Assembly (NCBI GenBank): GCA_046160345.1
Contig: JBJXGO010000064.1
Coordinates: 1 to 10,425 of the forward strand
DNA from: M3007 sp046160345
GTDB taxonomy: Bacteria; Bacteroidota; Bacteroidia; Chitinophagales; Saprospiraceae
Direction: 5' to 3'
Length of the DNA: 10,425 nucleotides
Shown here: positions 1 through 6,735 of the stretch, piece after piece
Layout: every line of letters starts with the position of its first letter
How positions within the stretch are numbered: the first letter of the stretch is position 1
Notes under the pieces: generated by a model
What the model was told of the DNA's origin: nothing
The model's database searches: none
What the model saw: the letters and a program-made list of their open reading frames with translations, nothing else
Position numbers and translations under genes: made by a program

Positions 1-158
1 CAAGGCTTCAGCCAATATGTACTGTCAATTTTGGTTTCAACAGAATTTGCAATAACATTATTTTCAGAATAATCTAAATTACCCTTGTTACCGCAAGAGA
101 TGAACAATGAAATTGTTAGAAGAACTAGTATCGGGGACTTAAATCTATTTGGATTCAT
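1..158 (-). CDS. Putative lipoprotein, N-terminal part only (runs off the window)
   Basis: The first 52 codons of a minus-strand gene begin at the ATG whose complement lies at 156-158, and the frame stays open to the window edge. The translation has a basic n-region (MNPNRFK), a hydrophobic stretch at about residues 9-21 (ILVLLTISLFIS) and a cysteine at position 22 followed by Gly-Asn. This is a type II signal peptide with lipobox FISC, so the mature protein should be lipidated at Cys22 and attached to the envelope. The remainder (NKGNLDYSENNVIANSVETK) is polar and gives no family clue. No Shine-Dalgarno sequence is visible, as is usual in Bacteroidota. The gene lies directly after the attC-like inverted repeat at 187-379 and in the same orientation as the gene at 384-1169, as expected for neighbouring gene cassettes. 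The function is unknown. Confidence 0.6.
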   Translation of the reverse strand, partial: MNPNRFKSPILVLLTISLFISCGNKGNLDYSENNVIANSVETKIDSTYWLKP

Positions 159-186
159 TTGAGACGACTCGTATTTTAAATATGAC

Positions 187-379
187 GCATAACGAGCAGG
201 GCTTTATGCAGGTTGGGAATTAGTATTCCGTCTGCCGATAACCGCTGCTGATTGAAAATATATTATTGAAGTTAAGTACAAAAGCTGCTAGATATTCGTC
301 TGACCGAACTGAAGCTGGGATTTGCAATTAGCTGATGTTACTATGTCGAGCCCAACTTGCATAAAACCCCATGTTACCT
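187..379 (-). repeat. attC-like long imperfect inverted repeat between two genes
   Basis: Arms 199-217 (GGGCTTTATGCAGGTTGGG) and 351-369 (CCCAACTTGCATAAAACCC) are inverted copies matching at 17 of 19 positions. Outside them, TAAC (190-193) and GTTA (373-376) also pair. Read on the minus strand, the element starts 5-6 bases after the stop of the upstream gene with an AGGTAAC box and ends with GTTATGC. The latter is close to the integron R' core GTTRRRY. It then leaves 29 bases to the next start codon. The central ~130 bases contain two loosely similar copies (ATTCCGTCTGCCGA near 225-238 and ATTCGTCTGACCGA near 294-307). At about 190 bp it is longer than most attC sites, and AGGTAAC fits the RYYYAAC core poorly. 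It could instead be a dispersed Bacteroidota repeat. No integrase is in the window. Confidence 0.45.
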
Positions 380-383
380 GCAG

Positions 384-1169
384 TTATATTAATTCATGAA
401 TCTTAAATTGTCCTGAAAAACCTGCTGTACTGAAAGAAGATAATTCTGTCGTTACAGTCAAATTTTTTGAAAATTCCTTGTTTGATATATCCGAATATTT
501 TATTTCTGATGTAATTGCTGGTACATTAAGTTCAATGTCTAATCCTTGTTTATCAGGAATCGATGAGAAAAGGAAAACATAAATGTTCAAGAGTTCTAAA
601 TAATGTATTGGTAATTTGATATACGAGTAGTCGCTTTTGACATTCACTGGAAGAACATAACTTATGTAATGTTTAAGAACACTTTCAATCGAAATTCCTG
701 AGTTTAAAAAAGGGAGTTCTTTGTTTTTGCAGTCAAATGAAATAAAAAAGTTTTCTTTCTTTACCGTAATCTTATTGTCCTCTAGAACTAAATCGTTTAA
801 CCTAGTCACTTGTTCAATAAAGGCATCTATGTCATAAGAGAATGAAATTGAAATTTTCTTAGCCGTCCCAAAGCCAATATTGTAACATTTTAAACCAAAA
901 TCACTCAGAGCGAAGTTCTCTTGAGAAAAGTTAAGAAAGGTGCCTGATACTTTTGGATTGTCTCCCCATTTTCTTGGGAACATGAGTTCCCCCTTTCTGA
1001 TACCTTGAACATAGAAATAAATATCGTCAATAAAGAGATGTGGCTTGTAAGTATTTTCTCTCTGCTTCTTTAATTCATGAAGTGTGAAATAGTAAATAAC
1101 AGCAGCAGCCAGTGTCGCTAATGCACTGATTATTGCTATTGTTATATTCAATTTAGTTGTGCTGTCCAT
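384..1169 (-). CDS. Hypothetical protein with one N-terminal membrane helix
   Basis: From the ATG at 1169 this encodes 261 residues. A single hydrophobic helix (about residues 8-30, ITIAIISALATLAAAVIYYF) is followed by a basic stretch HELKKQRE and a soluble domain of about 220 residues rich in beta-prone segments, with no motif I recognise. The protein is probably anchored in the inner membrane with the basic flank, and hence the large domain, on the cytoplasmic side. The frame stays open upstream to a further ATG at 1214 and a TTG at 1220. I prefer 1169 because it sits behind an AT-rich AATTATTAT leader and puts the helix at the very N-terminus, but 1214 cannot be excluded. The gene is markedly AT-richer than those to its right and its stop lies 6 bases from the attC-like repeat, so it may be a cassette-borne gene. 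No function is assigned. Confidence 0.6.
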   Translation of the reverse strand: MDSTTKLNITIAIISALATLAAAVIYYFTLHELKKQRENTYKPHLFIDDIYFYVQGIRKGELMFPRKWGDNPKVSGTFLNFSQENFALSDFGLKCYNIGFGTAKKISISFSYDIDAFIEQVTRLNDLVLEDNKITVKKENFFISFDCKNKELPFLNSGISIESVLKHYISYVLPVNVKSDYSYIKLPIHYLELLNIYVFLFSSIPDKQGLDIELNVPAITSEIKYSDISNKEFSKNLTVTTELSSFSTAGFSGQFKIHELI

Positions 1170-1220
1170 AATAATTGCAGGTAACTCGTTAATATGCGAA
1201 CTTTTCAAACGCATTAGCAA

Positions 1221-1450
1221 AAGTAAAGGAAAGGTTCGATTTTAAGGAACAAAACAAAGATTAACTATAAGACATTGAAAATGAATTATCTGCACGTAAA
1301 AAAGCTACCCTATTCAAAAAGTAAAATACAAAATACGCACTTACAAAACCCCTAATTTCTTCAAAAAAAACAACACAAAATGCGCATTGCCGTGTTCAAC
1401 AAATTATAAATCGCGGGCTAGGGGGCATACCACGCACACCGGGTGGATAA
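1221..1450. other. Intergenic region, AT-rich, probably terminator plus promoter
   Basis: This 230-base gap lies between the 3' end of the DPP4-like gene and the start of the small membrane-protein gene, both on the minus strand. It holds the terminator-like hairpin at 1363-1396. It also holds a pair of near-identical short direct repeats on the plus strand (AAAATACGCAC at 1330-1340 and AAAATGCGCA at 1377-1386). No open reading frame with coding character is seen. A minus-strand TTAATCTTTG near 1255-1264 weakly resembles the Bacteroidota -7 box but has one extra base in the spacer, and no convincing -33 element accompanies it. No second copy of the attC-like repeat is present here. Confidence 0.4.
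1363..1396 (-). terminator. Probable Rho-independent terminator of the DPP4-like gene
   Basis: On the minus strand, AACAC (1396-1392) pairs with GTGTT (1376-1372) around the self-complementary AATGCGCATT (1388-1379), and an uninterrupted T8 run (1370-1363) follows after one base. The hairpin lies about 55 bases after the DPP4 stop. The stem is interrupted by small bulges and is not GC-rich, so termination may be only moderately efficient. Confidence 0.45.
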
Positions 1451-3667
1451 TCAAGGCCTGATCAGCTCCGATGACCCATTGCTCCTTGCACCCCTTGGGC
1501 ATTTTTCCTGCAAAAACTGTGTAAACAAGCGTTTCAAATGCGCCGATGTCCCCTCGCCCTCATAAATACCGTGTGAACGGTTGGGATAGGCCATGTATTG
1601 GAACTGTTTGCCGTGTTTTACCAGCTCATTCACCAGGCGTTCGGCATTTTGGAAGTGCACATTATCGTCGCCAGTGCCGTGGATATACAGCAAATTTCCT
1701 TGCAGGTTTTTAGCGTAGGTGATGGGTGAACCGGCAACAAAATCAGCCATATTTTCCTGCGGTAGGCCCATAAAGCGCTCCTGATAAATGTTGTCGTAGC
1801 AAAGTTGATCGGCTACTGCGGCAACGGATATTCCTGTTTTATAGGTCTCCGGATATTGGAAAAGCAGGTTAAGCGTGGCACTGCCGCCACCGCTCCAGCC
1901 ATGTACCGCTACCCGGGTGGTGTCCAGCCACTGCCATCGTTTTAAAACCTCCTGTGCGCCGAGCGCCTGGTCGCGGATGTTGACAATGCCAATTTTTCTG
2001 TAGATCGCTTTCCTCCAGGCACGGCCCTTGGGAGCAGGTGTGCCACGGTTGTCGAGCGACACATAGCAATAGCCGTCAGCCGCCATATTGCCTTCATAAA
2101 GTCCGTTCTTACCAATGCCCCAACTGTTTTTGACTGTAGTCCCGGCAGGCTCCGTATAAACCTGAAAAACCACCGGATATTTTTTGCTTGGGTCAAGGTT
2201 GTCAGGTTTCAGTATCCACCCGTCCATGGTGACACCCTCGGAGGTGGTCACTTGAAAGAACTCCAGCTTGTCTTTGCTTGCATCGTGTTTGGCCCATAAG
2301 GCCGCTACGCCTTCATCGCCCTCCAACGAACGATGTTCAGGCAGGGTGATGCGTTCGCGTACCCGGGCGAAACCGGCATTGGAAAAAGTATGGTATGCCC
2401 ATTTGCCGTTCGGAGATATCTGGTAATTATGGGTTCCGCGCTGATCCATGGGCGTGATCCGCCTGGCATTACCGGTCCCATTTAAGGAAGTTTGGTAAAG
2501 GTAGCTTTCGGTGGCGTTGTCGGGCGAGGCCAAAAAGTAAAAGGTATTGGTTGCTTCATCCACCAAAAGTGGGCGAATGACGTCGTAATTGCCCGAAGTG
2601 ACTTTTGTTTCCTCCTTTCCGCTGCGGGAAATACGATAAAAGTGTCTCCAGCCATCTTTTTCACTGGCCCACATAAATTCAGCACCCATATTGAACCAAT
2701 CCAAACCCCCGGCATTGTCCCAAACATCTTGCACATCTACCCATGCCTCGTCTTTTTCGGAATTGATCACGGTTGCTACCCCGGTCGCAGCATCGCAGGT
2801 AAATAGCTTGCTTTCCTGTTGCTTTCGGTCCAGTTGTTGCAAAATAATATCCGTTGAATTGGCTGCCCAAGCCATCCTCGGTATATAGTGTTGCCGTTGA
2901 TCACCCGGGACATCCATCCAACGGGTCTTTTTGGTTTTCAAGTTAAGCACTCCCACCCGGCAAGCCGAGGGGCTTTCCCCCACTTTTGGGTATTCGACCG
3001 GAACAGTGAAGGAATAGGTCGAGTCGGTGTTGTTCATCATCAGGAAATACTTCACATCACGGGCATCTATCTGCCAATAGGCGATGGATTTACTGTCGGG
3101 GCTCCATCGAAAGCCGTCCCGGCAATCAAATTCCTCCTCATAGGCCCAATCAAAGGTGCCATTGATCATTTTATCGGCGCCGTCTTTGGTGAGCTGGGTG
3201 ATCTTGCCCGAAGCGAGTTCTTCCAGATAGATATTGTGTTTGCTCACGTACGCAACGGAGTTGCCATCGGGTGATATTTTGGCAAACATCAGTGAAGCAA
3301 CGGGAAGGGTGTGGCCCAATTGGCGGAGTTTTCCGGAAGCCAGATCAAGCACCCAATAGTCGCCCCGGGTCTCATAGCGCCATACTTTTTGACCGTTGGT
3401 GAAGATCAGTATTTTTTTGCCGTCGTCAGAGGTTTTGAACTCCTTTATCTGTAGCGGTTTTGTTGCCCCGGCGGGTGTGAGTTGCGCGGCGGAGGCGATC
3501 ATGGTTTTTTGTTTGCTGACAAAGTCCATTTGGGCAATACCGTCCTTATCGGATAGCCAATAGGCGTTGCCGTCTTTTGTCCATTGAAGGCCTTGTGCAA
3601 AAGAAACACAGGCAAAGAGGAGGCAGGAAAAAACAAGGGTTAAGCGGGTCGTGTGGATGGAGTGCAT
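1451..3667 (-). CDS. Dipeptidyl peptidase IV-like serine peptidase (family S9B), secreted
   Basis: This is a 738-residue exopeptidase of the prolyl oligopeptidase clan, expected to remove X-Pro or X-Ala dipeptides from peptide N-termini in the periplasm. Residues 1-25 form a signal peptide (hydrophobic LTLVFSCLLFACVSFA, likely cut before Gln-Gly). An eight-bladed beta-propeller domain spans about 30-470 and carries DWAYEEEF (173-180), the double-Glu motif that holds the substrate amino terminus in DPP4. The alpha/beta-hydrolase domain follows. It has VYTEP (oxyanion Tyr504), the nucleophile elbow GWSGGG (Ser592), HGTGDDNVHF (Asp667) and RSHGI (His699), so the triad is complete. Most eukaryotic homologues have GWSYGG; the Tyr-to-Gly change looks tolerable. 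An upstream TTG at 3691 would add 8 residues before the signal peptide, so the ATG at 3667 is preferred. It lies 41 bases after the esterase gene and is probably co-transcribed with it. Confidence 0.93.
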   Translation of the reverse strand: MHSIHTTRLTLVFSCLLFACVSFAQGLQWTKDGNAYWLSDKDGIAQMDFVSKQKTMIASAAQLTPAGATKPLQIKEFKTSDDGKKILIFTNGQKVWRYETRGDYWVLDLASGKLRQLGHTLPVASLMFAKISPDGNSVAYVSKHNIYLEELASGKITQLTKDGADKMINGTFDWAYEEEFDCRDGFRWSPDSKSIAYWQIDARDVKYFLMMNNTDSTYSFTVPVEYPKVGESPSACRVGVLNLKTKKTRWMDVPGDQRQHYIPRMAWAANSTDIILQQLDRKQQESKLFTCDAATGVATVINSEKDEAWVDVQDVWDNAGGLDWFNMGAEFMWASEKDGWRHFYRISRSGKEETKVTSGNYDVIRPLLVDEATNTFYFLASPDNATESYLYQTSLNGTGNARRITPMDQRGTHNYQISPNGKWAYHTFSNAGFARVRERITLPEHRSLEGDEGVAALWAKHDASKDKLEFFQVTTSEGVTMDGWILKPDNLDPSKKYPVVFQVYTEPAGTTVKNSWGIGKNGLYEGNMAADGYCYVSLDNRGTPAPKGRAWRKAIYRKIGIVNIRDQALGAQEVLKRWQWLDTTRVAVHGWSGGGSATLNLLFQYPETYKTGISVAAVADQLCYDNIYQERFMGLPQENMADFVAGSPITYAKNLQGNLLYIHGTGDDNVHFQNAERLVNELVKHGKQFQYMAYPNRSHGIYEGEGTSAHLKRLFTQFLQEKCPRGARSNGSSELIRP

Positions 3668-3708
3668 AATTAGATCGCAGATTTTGGGCAAAACTATGAC
3701 ATTTCACT

Positions 3709-4479
3709 TCAAAACACTGTCACAGGAAACAACCACTCATACATAGGCTTGAACTCCCGCGCCCAAAATGCCTCCGAATGACTGCCCCGATCCTTGGCCA
3801 CGACACGGATCTGCTGATCAGAATAGCCCCCGTTTTTTAGTGCCCAGTAGGTTTTTTCCAGCATGGGCATCATGCTCCGCGTTTCCGTTTTGCTGCCGCT
3901 CACAAAGATCTGACTTTTGGCCCCGATGCTTTTTCCTGCCAACCCGATCACCTGTGGGTTGAACCAAAGTGAGGGCGACAAAACCCCTATTTTCCCAAAA
4001 ACATGACTGTAACGCATGACAGCATAAAAAGCGATCAGTCCGCCGAGGGATGCGCCCACTATACCTGTAGCTTCCCGGTGCGGCCAGGTACGGTATTCCC
4101 GATCTACAAAAGGCTTTAGGGTGTGTTCCACGAATTGCAGGTACGCATCGCCCTGCCCGCCACTTTTGCCACGGCGAAAAGGTGCGTACTCATGATTCCT
4201 ATCTATGCCACCGTGGTCAATGCCGACCAAAATAGCCTGGCGTTTAAGGGGCTGGCGGGCCATGAACTCCTTAAGTTTCCAATGCCTGAAAGCCGCAGTC
4301 TTAGGGTCAAAAAGATTCTGTCCGTCTTGTAGATAAATAACTGGAAACCTTTGGGAAGTGTCCTTCCAATAATTGCGCGGCAAGAGTACACGAATGGCGC
4401 GTTGGCGCTGGAGCTGGGGAATGAAAAAAGGGTAGTGAACCTGTAGTTGGCTTTGGGTCAGGCTGGGTTTATGGGACAT
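3709..4479 (-). CDS. Alpha/beta-hydrolase, esterase D-like family
   Basis: This 256-residue protein belongs to the putative esterase family (PF00756 type, related to enterochelin esterase and S-formylglutathione hydrolase). An N-terminal strand with RAIRVLLPRNY leads to FPVIYLQDGQNLFD (46-58), the usual beta-strand and oxyanion loop of these enzymes. The nucleophile elbow is GASLGG (142-147, Ser144), followed by LSPSLWFN (167-174). The catalytic His is likely H234 in GSHSEAFW. The acid residue is less clear; it should lie around 193-200 (VSGSKTET), where Glu199 is a candidate. There is no signal peptide, so it should be cytoplasmic. The substrate cannot be read from sequence; carboxylic esters or acyl conjugates are likely. 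It sits 116 bases after the TPR membrane-protein gene and 41 bases before the DPP4-like gene, all on one strand. Confidence 0.85.
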   Translation of the reverse strand: MSHKPSLTQSQLQVHYPFFIPQLQRQRAIRVLLPRNYWKDTSQRFPVIYLQDGQNLFDPKTAAFRHWKLKEFMARQPLKRQAILVGIDHGGIDRNHEYAPFRRGKSGGQGDAYLQFVEHTLKPFVDREYRTWPHREATGIVGASLGGLIAFYAVMRYSHVFGKIGVLSPSLWFNPQVIGLAGKSIGAKSQIFVSGSKTETRSMMPMLEKTYWALKNGGYSDQQIRVVAKDRGSHSEAFWAREFKPMYEWLFPVTVF

Positions 4480-4595
4480 TGAGAGTGTGTTTGATCGGGG
4501 ATCCTGGCGTGGGTGATCTTTGCCCGTATAATGCGATTCATGATGGCTTTGTTCACCATGTTGATCAAGAGGCTGATCAAAGTTTTTTTAAGTGT

Positions 4596-6392
4596 TTACC
4601 TGCAATATTTAGTGACGAAATCCCGAGCCGCCACATTCCCCAAACCTGCCGCTTTCCTCCAAGATTCACAGGCTTTAGCCTGCTCATTGCTGTTGTATTG
4701 CGCAACGCCAAGGCTATTAAAAACCCTTGCATCGGAAGGATTTTGGATCAAGTACTGCTCATAAACTGGCACAGCCTTGGCCGGTTCGTTTTTTACCACA
4801 AAAACATCAGCCACACCCAGATTCGCGGCCTGATAGGAAGAATCTACGGAGAGGGTCTTTTGGTAAAAGGCCTGCGCTTCGTCGTATTGCTTCAAGGCGT
4901 ATAAACTGTTGGCTTTATTTAAGTAACCAGGGGCGTAATCAGGCTTGATCGCAATGGTCTTGTCGTAATCTGGCAAGGCCTCTCTATGTTTTTCAAGTGC
5001 GGCGTTCGAATAGGCCCGGTTAAAATAAGCCGCGTCATAATTAGGATCCAATTCAATGGCTTTGGAAAAATCTTTTATCGCCAGGTCAAATTGTTTATAG
5101 TTTTTATAGGCATTTCCCCGGTACCACCAGGCATTGGCCGTATCAGGGAATTTTTCGATCACATCGGCAAATAATGTAATGCTGTTTTGCCAAACAGCGA
5201 TCCTTTGATACGTTATTGCAGCAAGATAAAGGACAAAAGCCGCAGAAACGGAATAGATCAGCATGGCCCGGTTCTTATCTTTCAATAATTGGTCCATAAA
5301 AACACCCATGATAAAAAACAATCCCAGATAAGGAAGATAGGTGTACCGCTCCGCAATAATTGCGTGACCAAAAGGCACAAACTGAAGCACCATGCTTATG
5401 GAAGCAAGGAAAAACAGCAGTCCGAAACCAATTTCAAACCGGTATGTTTTATTTTTAAAAGCAAGAAAAAGCAGGCCTATCACGGCTGCCATGGTTAGAT
5501 AGGCCCAGGTCGGCATGGCTTCACCCGGTTCGATGGGATAGTATTGAATGACCGATAAATTAATTGGTGCAACGATCATAGCCATATACTTCCCAATAGC
5601 TACGAACACCAGTGTGATCCGCTCAAAAACGCTAAAATCCTTTGCGATCTCATAAGCTTTGCTTTGATACCCCTGACTGTACAACGCAAGTAAGCCAAAG
5701 GCAAGGGAAAGCGCGAAAAAGGGAATCTTATTAAAGGTTTTTTTCAAATCGAACTTGCGATCTAAAAATACATCCATCAATATCAAAACCACCGGAAGTG
5801 TTATCGCCATAGATTTTGACAGGGCCGAACAGAGAAAAAGCGCAAGGCTTGCTACATACATTTTTACATTTTTCTCTTCCCGAAATTTTAAGTAATAAAG
5901 GATAGACAGCAGGTAAAACATGGCATACATTACATCCTTGCGTTCCGCTATCCAGGCCACAGACTCGACACGGGTGGGGTGAATGGCAAAAAGAATGGCA
6001 ACGGTATAACAGACCACATTGCTCATTTGCAATTTTTTGAACAAATTGAAAACAAGAAAAATATTTACAATATGGAATAACAGGTTGGTTATATGATAAG
6101 CAGCTGGTTTGAGTTTAAAAAGGCTAAAGTCAATAGCATAACTCAATACAGACAGCGGCTGGTAGTTGCCCAAATAAAAGGACGAAAAGATCTTTTTCAG
6201 ATTTTCCCAGCTAAGCTGCTGAATAACCGGGTTATCAACCACATAACCATCGTCGTCCCAGCCGGCAAGGAAGTCGCAGGTTCTTACTTTTAAAAACAGA
6301 AAAAAAGTAAAAACGGCTAAGGCAATAAGGCCGTAGTTATAGTTTTTGGATTGCGGTTGTACTTCTTTTTTGGGCCGTTTTTCTTTTTGCAT
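4596..6392 (-). CDS. Multi-pass membrane GT-C-like glycosyltransferase with C-terminal TPR repeats
   Basis: This 598-residue protein has a basic N-terminus (KEKRPKKE) and about ten hydrophobic helices between residues 20 and 395. A TPR domain of about five repeats follows (about 418-585; for example AWWYRGNAYKNYKQFDLAIK and AYFNRAYSNAALEKHREAL). Motifs in the first luminal loops match the TMTC/PMT-like O-mannosyltransferase group: WDDDGYVVDNP (45-55, acidic catalytic-type pair), YQPLSVLSYAID (77-88), HITNLLFHIVN (100-110) and AIHPTRVESVAWIAERKDV (136-154). Members use polyprenyl-phosphate sugars at the outer face of the inner membrane; the TPR part would face the periplasm and bind the acceptor. 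The sugar and the target are unknown. The ATG at 6392 follows an AT-rich leader. The closing Cys-Arg and the weak last repeat are normal. I see no sign of damage. Confidence 0.85.
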   Translation of the reverse strand: MQKEKRPKKEVQPQSKNYNYGLIALAVFTFFLFLKVRTCDFLAGWDDDGYVVDNPVIQQLSWENLKKIFSSFYLGNYQPLSVLSYAIDFSLFKLKPAAYHITNLLFHIVNIFLVFNLFKKLQMSNVVCYTVAILFAIHPTRVESVAWIAERKDVMYAMFYLLSILYYLKFREEKNVKMYVASLALFLCSALSKSMAITLPVVLILMDVFLDRKFDLKKTFNKIPFFALSLAFGLLALYSQGYQSKAYEIAKDFSVFERITLVFVAIGKYMAMIVAPINLSVIQYYPIEPGEAMPTWAYLTMAAVIGLLFLAFKNKTYRFEIGFGLLFFLASISMVLQFVPFGHAIIAERYTYLPYLGLFFIMGVFMDQLLKDKNRAMLIYSVSAAFVLYLAAITYQRIAVWQNSITLFADVIEKFPDTANAWWYRGNAYKNYKQFDLAIKDFSKAIELDPNYDAAYFNRAYSNAALEKHREALPDYDKTIAIKPDYAPGYLNKANSLYALKQYDEAQAFYQKTLSVDSSYQAANLGVADVFVVKNEPAKAVPVYEQYLIQNPSDARVFNSLGVAQYNSNEQAKACESWRKAAGLGNVAARDFVTKYCR

Positions 6393-6452
6393 AATGCATG
6401 ATTTTGTTGGTCAACAGTTGTTGCTTGTGGGTAATGCAAGGCTGCTTGTTAG

Positions 6453-6560
6453 CCTTCAAGGGGGTGCATTTCAAACGTTCGCATTAAACCTCGTAGGTTT
6501 TAAAAACCTACGAGGTTTAGGGAAGAATACGAAGATTTGAAATGCAGCCCCCCTCGAAGG
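6453..6560. repeat. Nested double palindrome, likely dispersed or mobile repeat
   Basis: The inner palindrome has perfect 17-base arms at 6485-6501 and 6503-6519 (core AAACCTCGTAGGTTTT) around a single base. It is enclosed by an outer inverted repeat. TGCATTTCAAA (6465-6475) pairs perfectly with TTTGAAATGCA (6536-6546). CCTTCAAGGGGG (6453-6464) pairs with CCCCCTCGAAGG (6549-6560) at 11 of 12 positions, with a two-base bulge. The whole 108-base unit can fold as one long stem with a cruciform-like tip. There is no T-run at either edge, so it is not an ordinary terminator. It has no coding content. A MITE- or REP-like element is the likeliest identity. Confidence 0.7.
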
Positions 6561-6651
6561 TTGGCGCATGAAAATGCCCGCAAACATAGTCTAGGTTTGT
6601 CGCAATGGCAATACAGGCGGTGCGGGCAATTGTCAATGATAGAAACACACC

Positions 6652-6679
6652 TTAACAAACAAATCAAATGTTACCTTTG
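6652..6679 (+). promoter_or_regulatory. Bacteroidota-type promoter of the SIR2/nSTAND operon
   Basis: TACCTTTG at 6672-6679 matches the Bacteroidota -7 consensus TAnnTTTG exactly. TTAAC at 6652-6656 stands where the -33 TTG element should be but fits only weakly. Transcription would start near 6685, leaving a leader of about 50 bases before the ATG at 6736. Confidence 0.5.
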
Positions 6680-6735
6680 GCAGTCAATGCAGGAGATAAT
6701 GTGCTTCCTTCCTTGCTAGTCCAAACCCATTGAAA

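Larger units (their letters stand above)
6393..6735. other. Divergent intergenic region with nested palindrome and promoter
   Basis: This gap of about 340 bases separates the minus-strand glycosyltransferase gene from the plus-strand SIR2/nSTAND operon. It holds the nested palindrome (6453-6560) and the plus-strand promoter (6652-6679). Between them is a further short inverted pair, TGCCCGCA (6575-6582) and TGCGGGCA (6621-6628), enclosing a small CAAAC/GTTTG hairpin (6581-6585/6595-6599). The latter has no T-run and no evident function. No coding frame in the gap looks real, and I could not identify a clear minus-strand promoter for the glycosyltransferase gene. Confidence 0.5.

Noticed and set aside
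2888..3274. Plus-strand 128-codon frame opposite the DPP4-like gene
   Set aside because: It is antisense to the beta-propeller coding region, which has strong family motifs; it has no independent support.
4463..4558. Minus-strand small frame of about 33 codons starting MVNKAIMNRIIR between the glycosyltransferase and esterase genes
   Set aside because: It overlaps the esterase start, lacks any start context or recognisable feature, and is short enough to arise by chance.
4561..4589. TTGATCA/TGATCAA hairpin followed by T7 on the plus strand, just after the glycosyltransferase stop
   Set aside because: It has terminator shape only for plus-strand transcription, and no plus-strand gene lies upstream. 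On the minus strand it has no downstream T-run. The AT-rich 7-base stem is weak.
6575..6628. TGCCCGCA/TGCGGGCA inverted pair as a possible riboswitch or terminator
   Set aside because: The loop is long, there is no T-run, and it lies upstream of the promoter, so it would not be in the operon leader.
6537..6719. Plus-strand 60-codon frame upstream of the SIR2/TIR gene
   Set aside because: It runs through the palindrome arm and the promoter, has an unlikely composition and no start context. The region is better read as regulatory.
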